A stretch of 64,000 nucleotides of DNA from contig NZ_PVYW01000005.1 in the NCBI RefSeq assembly GCF_003001675.1, forward strand, positions 62,001 to 126,000. The letters are read 5' to 3'. This document shows positions 21,618-29,988 of the stretch, piece by piece; the stretch's first letter is position 1, and every line of letters starts with the position of its first letter. Made by a program: the position numbers and the translations under genes. The stretch is from Cohnella sp. SGD-V74. GTDB taxonomy: Bacteria; Bacillota; Bacilli; Paenibacillales; Paenibacillaceae. The notes beneath the pieces were generated by a model. That model worked only from the letters and a program-made list of their open reading frames with translations, was not told where the DNA came from and ran no database searches.

Positions 21618-21647
21618 TTGCTTCCTGTTCGTCCAATCAGGTAGAAT
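21618..21647 (+). promoter_or_regulatory. Sigma-A-type promoter of the ymfFHI operon
   Basis: TTGCTT (21618-21623), 18-bp spacer, TAGAAT (21642-21647), 60 bp before ymfF. Confidence 0.5.
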
Positions 21648-21706
21648 GGGGCTGAAATGCCGCGATCCGCGGCGGGCTGCGATTATGATTAAAGGAGCAT
21701 GAGATC

Positions 21707-22987
21707 ATGTCCGAACAGTTCCAAAGAGGCTTATTGGGGCGACTGCGGCTGCACGTGCTGCCCACGAAACGCTTCAAAACGTTCGCGCTGTCGTTGTTCG
21801 CGGGCGTCCCATTATCGGAAGAGCGCGTCACGTCTGTCGCGTTGACCCCGTTCGTGCTCAGGCGCGGAACGCAATCCTATCCGGAGACGATCTCCTTCAG
21901 GGAACGGTTGGACGATCTGTACGGAGCGGGCTTCGGCTTCGATCTGTACAAGAGAGGCGACCATCAGATCGTCCAGTTTCGGCTTGACATGATCAACGAC
22001 CGTTTCGTGTCGTCTTCGCAGTCGCTGCTTGGGGAGGCGATGGCTTTCCTGGGCGAGGTGCTGACCGCTCCGGCGCTTGAGGACGGCCGGTTCAAGGCGA
22101 AATACGTGGAAGCGGAGAAGACGACGGTCTCCAAGCGGATCGACGCGATCATTAACGACAAGATCCGTTACGCGGCGGAGCGCTGCGTGGAGGAAATGTG
22201 CAAGGACGAACCGTTCCGGCTTCTGGCTCTGGGGAAAAAGGATCAACTGGCCGAGTACGATGCCGCCAAGCTGTACGAAGCGTATCGGAACTGGCTGCAG
22301 GAGGCTTCCTTCGATCTATATGTGTCTGGCGATACGACGCTGGAAGAGGTTCAGGCGTTGGCAGAGAAGGCGTTCCGGCTTCCCGCAGGGCAGCCTGCGG
22401 CCTATACGAAGCCCGAGCTCAGGACGGCGCGTCCGGAAGTTCAGACGATCGTCGAGCGGCTGGACGTCGGACAGGGCAAGCTGAATATGGGACTTCGCGT
22501 CGGGGCGACCTACGGCAGCGACCAATACGCTTCGCTCCTCGTCTACAACGGTCTTCTAGGCGGTTTTCCGCATTCGAAGCTGTTCGTGAACGTGCGCGAG
22601 AAGGCGAGTCTCGCCTACTACGCCTCGTCGCGGCTGGACGGCCACAAAGGCATTATGACGCTGCAATCGGGCATCGAGATCGCCAATTACGAGAAGGCGG
22701 TGCAGATCATCAAGGAGCAGCTCGAGGCGATGAAGAAAGGCGAGTTCGCGGAAGAAGATCTGCGGCGGACGCAGGCGATGATCGTCGGTCAGCTGCGGGA
22801 GCTGCAGGACTCGGCGTTCGAGAGAATCGCCTTCGACTTCAGCAACGTTATCTCCGGGGCTGAGCGGACGGGCGACAGCTTCATCGCCGAGATTATGGCG
22901 GTGACGCCGCAGATGGCGACGGAAGCGGCGCAAGGCGTCGCGCTGGATACGATCTACTTCCTGCGGGACCGGAAGGAGGAGGGGTGA
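21707..22987 (+). CDS. ymfF: EF-P 5-aminopentanol modification-associated M16-like protein, YmfF type
   Basis: A 426-residue pitrilysin-fold protein without the zinc motif: the region that should carry HxxEH (about residues 46-55) reads LTPFVLRRGT, so it is probably a non-catalytic partner. M16 proteins of this kind pair with an active subunit, here the next gene. In B. subtilis the ymfF/ymfH/ymfI locus is needed for 5-aminopentanol modification of elongation factor P. The ATG follows AAAGGAGC. Its stop overlaps a GTG in the ymfH leader. Confidence 0.88.
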   Translation: MSEQFQRGLLGRLRLHVLPTKRFKTFALSLFAGVPLSEERVTSVALTPFVLRRGTQSYPETISFRERLDDLYGAGFGFDLYKRGDHQIVQFRLDMINDRFVSSSQSLLGEAMAFLGEVLTAPALEDGRFKAKYVEAEKTTVSKRIDAIINDKIRYAAERCVEEMCKDEPFRLLALGKKDQLAEYDAAKLYEAYRNWLQEASFDLYVSGDTTLEEVQALAEKAFRLPAGQPAAYTKPELRTARPEVQTIVERLDVGQGKLNMGLRVGATYGSDQYASLLVYNGLLGGFPHSKLFVNVREKASLAYYASSRLDGHKGIMTLQSGIEIANYEKAVQIIKEQLEAMKKGEFAEEDLRRTQAMIVGQLRELQDSAFERIAFDFSNVISGAERTGDSFIAEIMAVTPQMATEAAQGVALDTIYFLRDRKEEG

Positions 22988-22989
22988 GC

Positions 22990-24270
22990 ATGGCGAAGCA
23001 AGCTTATCCGAAGCTGCAGGAGACGCTGTGGCACGAGAAGCTGGACAACGGCCTGGAAGTGTTCGTGCTGCCCAAGCCCGGCTTCACGAAGACGTACGCG
23101 ACGTTCACGACGAAGTACGGTTCGGTGGACAATCACTTTACGCGCCCGGACGGCGAGACGATCAAGGTGCCGGACGGCATCGCCCATTTCCTCGAGCACA
23201 AAATGTTCGAAGAGCCGGACGGCGACATTTTCTCCAAGTTCGCTTCCCAGGGCGCTTCCGCGAACGCGTATACGAGCTTCGACCGAACCGTGTATTTGTT
23301 TACCGCGACCGGCGAGGTGGAGGCGAACCTGGATACGCTGCTGCACTTCGTGCAAAATCCTTATTTTACGGACGAGAACGTGGAAAAGGAAAAGGGCATT
23401 ATCGTGCAGGAGATCGACATGTACAAGGACAACCCGGATTGGCGAGTCTATTTCGGGCTGATCGAGGCGTTATACGACAAGCATCCGGTGCATATCGATA
23501 TCGCCGGCACGGCCGATTCGGTCCGCTCGATTACGAAGGAAATGCTGTACGACTGCTACAATACGTTCTATCACCCGTCGAACATGACTCTGTTCGTCGT
23601 CGGCGGAGTCGATCCGGAGGAGACGCTGGCCCGCGTCAGGAAGGATCAGGCGGGCAAGTCGTTCCCTCCCGGCGGGGAAATCAAGCGGCACTTCGAGCAG
23701 GAACCTCCGCAAGCGAAGCAGGATCGCAAGGAGCTGCAGCTTCCCGTATCGCTGCCGAAATGCTTGTTCGGATTTAAAGACGATCCGCACGGCGGAGACG
23801 ATGCGGTGCGCCGCGAGCTGGCTTCCAAGCTCATGCTGGACGCGGTGCTCGGTTCCAGCACGGCGCTGTATCAGCAGCTGTACGACGAAAACCTGATCTC
23901 CGACGGCTTCGGCCATGAGTACAACACCGGGCCGGGCTACGCGTTCTCGATGATCGGCGGAGAAACCCGCGATCCCGACGAATTGGTGTCGCGGGTCAGC
24001 GAAGCGCTGTACGCGGCCGCTCGCGACGGCATCGCACCGGAAATATTCGAGCGAGCGCGGCGCAAGAAGATCGGGGCGTTCCTGCGGATGATGAACAGTC
24101 CGGAATCGATCGCCAGCGAGTTCACCCGATACCGCCATCGGGGCGGTGATCTGTTCGCCGTCGTCGAAATCTATGAGAGTCTGACGCTGGAGGAGATCAA
24201 CGAGCGGGCCAAGGAGCATGCCCGTCCCGACCGCCGGGCGATCTCGATCGTGAGGAGCGGCACGGATTGA
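22990..24270 (+). CDS. ymfH: EF-P 5-aminopentanol modification-associated M16 peptidase, YmfH type
   Basis: A 426-residue M16 protein with an intact zinc motif HFLEH (66-70) and the downstream IIVQEIDMYKDNPD segment supplying the third ligand, so it is the likely catalytic subunit of a YmfF-YmfH heterodimer. Family knowledge places it in maturation of EF-P lysine modification; the exact chemistry is not visible from sequence. ATG 22990 has AAGGAGG ten bases before; a GTG two codons earlier overlaps the ymfF stop and is an alternative start. ymfI overlaps its stop. Confidence 0.9.
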   Translation: MAKQAYPKLQETLWHEKLDNGLEVFVLPKPGFTKTYATFTTKYGSVDNHFTRPDGETIKVPDGIAHFLEHKMFEEPDGDIFSKFASQGASANAYTSFDRTVYLFTATGEVEANLDTLLHFVQNPYFTDENVEKEKGIIVQEIDMYKDNPDWRVYFGLIEALYDKHPVHIDIAGTADSVRSITKEMLYDCYNTFYHPSNMTLFVVGGVDPEETLARVRKDQAGKSFPPGGEIKRHFEQEPPQAKQDRKELQLPVSLPKCLFGFKDDPHGGDDAVRRELASKLMLDAVLGSSTALYQQLYDENLISDGFGHEYNTGPGYAFSMIGGETRDPDELVSRVSEALYAAARDGIAPEIFERARRKKIGAFLRMMNSPESIASEFTRYRHRGGDLFAVVEIYESLTLEEINERAKEHARPDRRAISIVRSGTD

Positions 24271-25001
24271 AGCGCGTCGCGCTGGTGACGGGCGCCTCCC
24301 GCGGCATCGGAGCCGCGGTCGCCCGTCAGCTCGCGGCGGACGGAGCGGACGTCGCCCTGCAGTATTATGCGGCCGCGGAAGCCGCGGAGGCGGTGGCGGC
24401 CGACTGCCGCAGCTGCGGCGCTGAAGCTGCGGCGCTGCAAGCCGACTTGCGGTCGCGGACGGCGGTCGCGGAGCTGAAGGAGCGGCTGGACCGGCTGGGC
24501 TGGACGCCGAACGTCGTCGTACACTGCGCCGGACTGGCTCACTACGGCTTGCTCGAAGATACGGAGGAGCGGATTTGGGACGATCTGATGAGCGTGAACC
24601 TGAAAGGCGCGTATGATCTCGCCCGACATTTCGGCCCTTCGATGCGATGGGGCAGATGGGGACGCTTTGTCCTGCTCTCGAGCATTTGGGGGGAGAGCGG
24701 GGCGGCGGGCGAAGCGATATACGCTGCGACCAAAGGCGGTCTGAACGCGTTCGCGAAATCGCTGGCCCGGGAGTGGGCTCCTGCCGGCGTCACCGTGAAC
24801 GCGATCAGCCCCGGCGCGATCGAGACGGATATGCTGGGCGCGCTCGACTCCGAAGACAGGCGGACGCTGTGCGAGGAAATCCCGGCGGGCAGGTTGGGTC
24901 GGCCGGAGGAAGTGGCGCAGCTGGTGCGATATCTCGTGTCGGACGAAGCGGGTTACGTGACGGGGCAGACGCTCGGTCTGAACGGCGGCTGGCGGATGTA
25001 G
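24267..25001 (+). CDS. ymfI: EF-P 5-aminopentanone reductase (SDR), YmfI
   Basis: A 244-residue short-chain dehydrogenase: TGASRGIG cofactor loop (8-15), VHCAG in place of NNAG, catalytic serine in LLSSIWG, and the Y152-x3-K156 pair in YAATK. In B. subtilis YmfI reduces 5-aminopentanone on EF-P lysine to 5-aminopentanol, which eases translation of proline-rich stretches. It resembles FabG and might be mislabelled as such; synteny after ymfF-ymfH decides. The TTG start overlaps the ymfH stop. Confidence 0.9.
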   Translation: MKRVALVTGASRGIGAAVARQLAADGADVALQYYAAAEAAEAVAADCRSCGAEAAALQADLRSRTAVAELKERLDRLGWTPNVVVHCAGLAHYGLLEDTEERIWDDLMSVNLKGAYDLARHFGPSMRWGRWGRFVLLSSIWGESGAAGEAIYAATKGGLNAFAKSLAREWAPAGVTVNAISPGAIETDMLGALDSEDRRTLCEEIPAGRLGRPEEVAQLVRYLVSDEAGYVTGQTLGLNGGWRM

Positions 25002-25096
25002 CGGCGGCAGGAGACGCGGTCTGTACGACCGCGGCAGGAGCAAGATGCAGTCGAGCGGAGAAGGCGGACTGAACGCGAGGATGGGCAGACGATGAG

Positions 25097-25146
25097 AATA
25101 AAATCCCCCAGCGACGGGCATATTACCGTTGGGCGATTTTATTTCA
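25097..25146 (+). terminator. Terminator after the ymfFHI operon
   Basis: AATAAAATC...CCCA pairs with TGGG.GATTTTATT across a GC-rich middle. Confidence 0.7.
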
Positions 25147-25166
25147 ACCCGCAAGGAGGCTGCTCA

Positions 25167-25421
25167 ATGTCAACCGTACTCAGCAATTTCGACACTTGGA
25201 AGAAGTTTTTGGGCGATCGCGTGGAAGCGGCCAAACGGCTCGGGATCAGCGAAGACGCCATCTCTAAGCTGGCTTACGAAATCGGCGAGTTTCTGGATCA
25301 GAAGGTCGATCCGAAAAATGACGAGGAGCGGGTTCTGAAAGAGCTCTGGGACGTCGGCGACGACTCGGAGCGCAAAACGATGGCCCGGTTGATGGTGAAG
25401 TTGGCGGACAGCAGCACTTAA
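25167..25421 (+). CDS. ymfJ: DUF3243 family protein, YmfJ type
   Basis: An 84-residue soluble, mostly helical protein. It starts MSTVLSNFDTWKKFLGDRV and has the conserved EERVLKELWDVGDDSERKTMA region of the family. No biochemical function is established. ATG 25167 has AAGGAGG upstream; an open stretch before it overlaps the preceding terminator. It lies between ymfI and ymfK as in B. subtilis and is set off by terminators on both sides. Confidence 0.85.
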   Translation: MSTVLSNFDTWKKFLGDRVEAAKRLGISEDAISKLAYEIGEFLDQKVDPKNDEERVLKELWDVGDDSERKTMARLMVKLADSST

Positions 25422-25438
25422 GCAGCATCATAGCTCGG

Positions 25439-25463
25439 GAAAGCCCCTGCACGGGGGCTTTTC
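25439..25463 (+). terminator. Intrinsic terminator after ymfJ
   Basis: AAGCCCC pairs with GGGGCTT around a short loop, then TTTT. Confidence 0.8.
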
Positions 25464-25530
25464 TGTCCATATGGACGTTTGCCGAACTTTCGAATTTTAT
25501 AGGACTTTCGGAGTAATAATCCGTTTTATT

Positions 25531-25559
25531 TTGCAGGATAATGAGGAGCGTTGTAGAAT
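25531..25559 (+). promoter_or_regulatory. Sigma-A-type promoter of ymfK
   Basis: TTGCAG (25531-25536), 17-bp spacer, TAGAAT (25554-25559), about 85 bp before the ymfK ATG. Confidence 0.5.
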
Positions 25560-25645
25560 AAAGGAGAAGAGCAAACAAAACGGAATAATCGTCACCGACG
25601 TTATCCATATTGGCATTATTTTCCGTAATTTGAACGAGGTGCAGG

Positions 25646-26416
25646 ATGGAACCCAAACAATGGTACATGGAATACAAAATTCATAAAAACCGTCCGGGCC
25701 TGCTCGGCGATATCGCTTCATTGCTTGGGATGCTGGAAGTGAACATTCTGACGATCAATGGCGTGGAAGACCGAACCCGGGGAATGCTCCTGCAAACCGA
25801 CGACGAAGAGAAGATTGAACTGCTCGGCAAGATGCTTCGCAAAGTCGACAACATTACCGTCAACAAGCTGCGTCAACCTAAGCTGACCGATATTTTGGCC
25901 GTGCGCCACGGCCGCTACATCGAACGGGATTCGGACGACAAGAAGACGTTTCGGTTCACTCGGGACGAGCTGGGACTTCTGGTCGATTTTCTCGGAGAGC
26001 TGTTCAAGAGGGAAGGGAACCAGACGATCGGGCTCAGAGGGATGCCGCGCGTCGGCAAGACGGAATCGATCATCGCGGGCAGCGTATGCGCGAACAAGCG
26101 CTGGGCGTTCGTCTCTTCGACGTTGCTCAGGCAGACGGTCAGAAGCCAATTGTCCGAGGACGAGATGCATCCGAACAACGTCTTTATCATCGACGGCATC
26201 GTCAGCACGATCCGCTCGAACGAGAAGCATTACGCGCTGTTGCAGGAGATTATGGCCATGCCTTCGACGAAGGTCATCGAGCATCCGGACATTTTCGTAA
26301 GGGAGTCGCAATTCGATTACGACGTGTTCGATTGCATCGTGGAGCTCCGCAATACGCCGGACGAAGAAATTACATATGAGAAGTTTACGACAGCCGGGCT
26401 CGGCGACGACTTCTAA
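25646..26416 (+). CDS. ymfK: DUF3388 family protein, YmfK type
   Basis: A 256-residue protein of unknown function with an ACT-like N-terminal domain (about 5-75, RPGLLGDIASLLGMLEVN) and a P-loop-like segment GMPRVGKTES near 132-141, followed by a VFIIDGIV strand that could act as Walker B. This suggests a ligand-sensing ATP/GTP-binding regulator, which is inference. The ATG has GAGGTGCAGG upstream. Position between ymfJ and rodZ matches Bacillus. Confidence 0.83.
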   Translation: MEPKQWYMEYKIHKNRPGLLGDIASLLGMLEVNILTINGVEDRTRGMLLQTDDEEKIELLGKMLRKVDNITVNKLRQPKLTDILAVRHGRYIERDSDDKKTFRFTRDELGLLVDFLGELFKREGNQTIGLRGMPRVGKTESIIAGSVCANKRWAFVSSTLLRQTVRSQLSEDEMHPNNVFIIDGIVSTIRSNEKHYALLQEIMAMPSTKVIEHPDIFVRESQFDYDVFDCIVELRNTPDEEITYEKFTTAGLGDDF

Positions 26417-26469
26417 AAACAAGACAAGCGACATAATGAAACGTATCATGAAGCCGGGAGGTGAGAGGC

Positions 26470-27327
26470 ATGTCCGATTTGGGCGCTTTGCTGCGTAAAG
26501 CGCGAGAGCAGCGCGGATATACGCTGGACGATATTCAAGAGTACACGAAAATTCGTAAAAGATATCTGGAAGCGATCGAAACGGGCGAATACAAAGTGCT
26601 CCCGGGGTCTTTTTATGTGCGTGCATTCGTGAAAACGTACGCAGAGACGGTCGGGCTGGATGCGGAAGAGGTGCTTCGCCTCTATCACCGGGAGCTGCCG
26701 CAGCCTCCTTCGTCGGAGACGGCTATTCCCGAGCCGATGATCAAGCCGAGGCGCAGAAGCGTGCAGCATAACGATCGGTGGGGCAAAGTCGCCGTATCGC
26801 TGCTGATGTGGGCATTTCCGATTTTGATCGTCGCCGTTATTTACGTATACTGGACCAATAATAAAGATCCGGATACGAGAGAGCTGAATCCGAACCCGCC
26901 GATTTCGACGGAAACGGCGTCTCCGAGCGTGCCGTCCGCGACGCCAAGCGTAACGCCTTCCGAGACCCTGTCTCCGACGCCGTCGATCGAGCCGGTTACG
27001 CTGACCTTCGTCAAGAAAGTCGGCAGCGTGAACTATTACGACGTTGCGCCGGGAACCGGACATCAGCTCAAATTGGAGGTTTCCGGCCGGGCGTGGATCG
27101 AGGTGCGCGAGAACAATCGGAACGGAACCGTGAAGTTCTCCAAAAACGTATCCGGGCCGGATACGCTGACTTTCGACTTGACGGTCCCGCTTTACGTGAA
27201 CGTCGGCCGAACCGATCTCGTCGAATTTTTCGTGGATGATGCGACGTTCGACGACGGCAACGCTTCGGGCTCGACGAAATACATTTTTACCCCGGTTGCC
27301 GCAGGCGCGTCCGAAGGAACGGAATGA
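26470..27327 (+). CDS. rodZ: Cytoskeleton protein RodZ (YmfM)
   Basis: A 285-residue RodZ: N-terminal helix-turn-helix (about 1-70, LGALLRKAREQRGYTLDDIQ), a basic juxtamembrane patch, one membrane segment (about 107-127), a Pro/Ser/Thr-rich linker and a beta-rich C-terminal domain (about 175-270) outside. RodZ links MreB filaments to the elongation machinery and supports rod shape. ATG 26470 follows GGGAGGTGAG; an in-frame GTG inside that Shine-Dalgarno is rejected. A terminator follows, cutting it off from yajQ. Confidence 0.9.
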   Translation: MSDLGALLRKAREQRGYTLDDIQEYTKIRKRYLEAIETGEYKVLPGSFYVRAFVKTYAETVGLDAEEVLRLYHRELPQPPSSETAIPEPMIKPRRRSVQHNDRWGKVAVSLLMWAFPILIVAVIYVYWTNNKDPDTRELNPNPPISTETASPSVPSATPSVTPSETLSPTPSIEPVTLTFVKKVGSVNYYDVAPGTGHQLKLEVSGRAWIEVRENNRNGTVKFSKNVSGPDTLTFDLTVPLYVNVGRTDLVEFFVDDATFDDGNASGSTKYIFTPVAAGASEGTE

Positions 27328-27354
27328 CGCGTTCGACCCTGCCTGAGACAGACC

Positions 27355-27376
27355 GAGCCCTCTGCGGAGGGCTTTT
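27355..27376 (+). terminator. Intrinsic terminator after rodZ
   Basis: AGCCCTC-TGC-GGAGGGCT followed by TTTTG. Confidence 0.85.
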
Positions 27377-27400
27377 TGTTTTAATCCGGGGGATTAGTCG

Positions 27401-27409
27401 TGATATAAT
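27401..27409 (+). promoter_or_regulatory. Extended -10 promoter of yajQ
   Basis: TG-A-TATAAT, 41 bp before the yajQ ATG; the -35 is weak. Confidence 0.5.
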
Positions 27410-27449
27410 AAAGCCATAAATGGGTAATAGATGAAAGGAAGAGGATCAC

Positions 27450-27941
27450 ATGGCATCGGAATACTCGTTCGACGTCGTATCGAAAGTGGACATGCAGGAA
27501 ATGAACAATGCGGTTCAGCAAGCGCTGAAGGAAATCGAAACCCGATTCGATTTCAAAGGGAGCAAGAGCGACATCAAGCTGGAGGACGTTCAATTGACCG
27601 TGCTCTCGGACAGCGACTTCAAGCTGCAAAGCGTGGTCGACATTCTTCAGTCGAAAATGATCAAACGAGGCGTGCCGATTCTGAACCTCGACTACGGCAA
27701 GATCGAACCGGCTTCCGGAGGCACGGTGCGTCAGGTGATCAAGCTGAGGCAGGGGATCGACCAGGAGAACGCGAAGAAGATCAACGTGCTGATCCGCGAT
27801 TCCAAGCTGAAGGTCAAGAGCCAGATCCAGGGCGATCAGCTTAGGGTTACCGGCAAAAGCAAGGACGACTTGCAATCGGTGATGTCGCTGCTTAAAGGCG
27901 CGGGATTGCCGCTGGAGCTGCAATTCACGAACTATCGTTAA
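27450..27941 (+). CDS. yajQ: YajQ family nucleotide-binding protein
   Basis: A 163-residue protein with the YajQ double ferredoxin-like fold. Conserved segments: SFDVVSKVD at the N-terminus, [13 protein letters not shown], and the C-terminal [11 protein letters not shown]. Family members bind RNA/nucleotides, and some bind cyclic di-GMP; the role in Firmicutes is unclear. Not part of the B. subtilis gene order at this point, so it is a lineage-specific neighbour. GAAGAGGA precedes the ATG. Confidence 0.9.
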   Translation: MASEYSFDVVSKVDMQEMNNAVQQALKEIETRFDFKGSKSDIKLEDVQLTVLSDSDFKLQSVVDILQSKMIKRGVPILNLDYGKIEPASGGTVRQVIKLRQGIDQENAKKINVLIRDSKLKVKSQIQGDQLRVTGKSKDDLQSVMSLLKGAGLPLELQFTNYR

Positions 27942-28026
27942 CCGTGCCTGCTTTTGACACCGTTCGGCGGGTTCGTTTATACTGTTGTGGATATCACAAC
28001 GGACGTACGTTTGGGGGAAGTCATCG

Positions 28027-29355
28027 ATGGTAGAGAAAGTCAGCGTCGTCACGCTGGGTTGCGAGAAGAACTTGGTCGACTCCGAGATTATGTCGGGACT
28101 CGTCCACCAGAGAGGCTTCAAGCTGGTAGAGAAGCCGGAGGACGCGACGGTCGTTATCGTAAATACGTGCGGGTTCATCGACGCCGCGAAGGAAGAGTCG
28201 GTGAACACGATTTTGAATCTGGCGGAGCTGAAAGAGACGTCCCGTCTTAAGGCGCTCATCGTGTCGGGCTGTCTGACGCAGCGCTACAAGAAGGAACTGA
28301 TGGACGAGATGCCGGAGATCGACGGGATCGTCGGAACGGGCGATTTCCATCGTATCAACGACATCATCGACGAGGCGCTGCGCGGAACGAAACCGGTCTA
28401 CGTCGGCAATCCCGTGTTCAACTACGAAGAAGCGATGCCGAGAATTCTGAGCACGGCGCGCCACACGGCGTTCGTCAAGATCGCCGAGGGCTGCGATAAC
28501 GCGTGCACATTCTGCAGCATTCCGATCATGCGGGGCAAATTCCGCAGCCGCTCTATCGAATCGATTCTGGCGGAGGTAGAGAATCTCGCGAAGCAGGGCG
28601 TTAAGGAAGTCAGCCTGATCGCGCAGGATTCTACGAATTACGGCACCGACCTGTACGAAGGGTTCAGGCTGCCGGAACTGCTGAACCGGGTAAGCGAAGT
28701 GCCGGGCATCGAGTGGGTGCGCCTGCATTATGCCTATCCGGGCTTCTTCACGGACGAGCTGATCGAGACGATCGCGGCCAACCCGAAAGTATGCGACTAT
28801 ATCGATATGCCGCTGCAGCACAGCGAGGACGCGATTCTGAAGAGAATGCGCCGCCCGGGCCGGCAGCGCGACGTACGCGAGCTGATCGGCAAAATCCGCG
28901 CGCGTATTCCGGATGCGGCTCTGCGCACGTCGATGATCGTCGGCTTCCCGGGAGAGACGGACGAGGAGTTCGAGAGGCTGTGCGACTTTGTCCGCGAGAT
29001 GAAGTTCGACCGGCTTGGCGTGTTTACGTATTCCCAAGAGGAAGATACGCCGGCGAATCGGCTGCCGAACCAGGTGCCGGACGAAGTGAAGCAGTTCCGC
29101 GCCAATACGCTGATGGAGATTCAGCGCGAGGTTGCCAACGAGAACGCGGCCAAATATGTCGGACGCACGATCGACGTGCTGGTGGAGCGCTATGACGGCC
29201 GCAGCGACGTCTATATCGGCCGCAGCCAATACGATGCGCCTGAAGTTGACGGGGAAGTGTTCATTACGAACTGTCCCGTGGAGATCGGTCAGATGAGCAA
29301 GGTTCGGATTACCCATGCGTACGAGTACGATTTGTCAGGGGAGGGAATCGCGTGA
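28027..29355 (+). CDS. rimO: Ribosomal protein S12 methylthiotransferase RimO
   Basis: A 442-residue radical-SAM methylthiotransferase. Order: N-terminal UPF0004 domain with cluster cysteines (TLGCEKN, NTCGF, SGCLTQ), radical-SAM motif CDNACTFC (C156, C160, C163), then a C-terminal TRAM domain. The HTAFVKIAEGC and IPIMRGKFRSR segments favour RimO over MiaB, and a separate MiaB is at 41.7 kb. RimO methylthiolates S12 on its conserved aspartate in species that keep it; RimO in Bacillales is not well studied. ATG 28027 follows GGGGGAAG. pgsA overlaps its stop. Confidence 0.9.
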   Translation: MVEKVSVVTLGCEKNLVDSEIMSGLVHQRGFKLVEKPEDATVVIVNTCGFIDAAKEESVNTILNLAELKETSRLKALIVSGCLTQRYKKELMDEMPEIDGIVGTGDFHRINDIIDEALRGTKPVYVGNPVFNYEEAMPRILSTARHTAFVKIAEGCDNACTFCSIPIMRGKFRSRSIESILAEVENLAKQGVKEVSLIAQDSTNYGTDLYEGFRLPELLNRVSEVPGIEWVRLHYAYPGFFTDELIETIAANPKVCDYIDMPLQHSEDAILKRMRRPGRQRDVRELIGKIRARIPDAALRTSMIVGFPGETDEEFERLCDFVREMKFDRLGVFTYSQEEDTPANRLPNQVPDEVKQFRANTLMEIQREVANENAAKYVGRTIDVLVERYDGRSDVYIGRSQYDAPEVDGEVFITNCPVEIGQMSKVRITHAYEYDLSGEGIA

Positions 29356-29930
29356 ACCTCGCAAACCGGATCACGCTTGCCAGAATCTTTCTCGTGCCGA
29401 TCGTCACGATCTTCCTGTTGGTCAAGTTGAACTTGGGATCGCTCACGATCGGCGAGTATTCGATTTCCTACAACCAAGTGTGCGCGCTTCTGCTGTTTAT
29501 CATCGCGGCGAGCACGGACGGATTGGACGGCTATATCGCGCGCAAGCGCAAAATCGTGACGAATCTCGGCAAGCTGCTCGATCCGCTCGCGGACAAGCTG
29601 CTGATGGCCGCCGTCCTGATCGCTTTAGTCGAGATGGAGAAGCTGGGCGCTTGGGTGGCGATTATCATCATCAGCCGCGAATGGGCGGTAACGGGGCTTC
29701 GGCAGGTCGCGCTGCTGGAAGGGGCGGTGCTCGCCGCCAGCAAATGGGGCAAATGGAAAACGGCGATTCAGATCACGATGATTATCGTGCTGCTGTTGAA
29801 CAATTTTCCGTTTAACTTCATCGATCTGCGCATCGACCTCGTCGTCGTGTGGGCGGCCGTGCTGATCACCGTCTATTCGGGCGTCGACTACTTCCTGAAA
29901 AACAAAAATCTGATTCCGGTCTCGGACTGA
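29352..29930 (+). CDS. pgsA: CDP-diacylglycerol-glycerol-3-phosphate 3-phosphatidyltransferase
   Basis: A 192-residue integral membrane enzyme. The CDP-alcohol phosphatidyltransferase signature D-G-x2-A-R-x8-G-x3-D-x3-D is present around residues 56-82 (GYIARKRK ... GKLLDPLADK). About five membrane segments. It makes phosphatidylglycerophosphate, precursor of the major anionic lipids, and is usually essential. The GTG start overlaps the rimO stop, and cinA follows 58 bp later, the standard pgsA-cinA-recA order. Confidence 0.94.
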   Translation: MNLANRITLARIFLVPIVTIFLLVKLNLGSLTIGEYSISYNQVCALLLFIIAASTDGLDGYIARKRKIVTNLGKLLDPLADKLLMAAVLIALVEMEKLGAWVAIIIISREWAVTGLRQVALLEGAVLAASKWGKWKTAIQITMIIVLLLNNFPFNFIDLRIDLVVVWAAVLITVYSGVDYFLKNKNLIPVSD

Positions 29931-29988
29931 GCGGGGCGGCCTTCGGGCTCGTCCGCGGCTTCGTCCGGACCTCATGGGGTGGGGTTTC

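Noticed and set aside
21707-22987. Active M16 peptidase
   Set aside because: The position of HxxEH is occupied by LTPFVLRRGT; it is treated as the non-catalytic partner.
24267-25001. FabG (3-oxoacyl-ACP reductase)
   Set aside because: The SDR fold fits, but translational coupling to ymfF-ymfH points to the EF-P 5-aminopentanone reductase; no fatty-acid genes are nearby.
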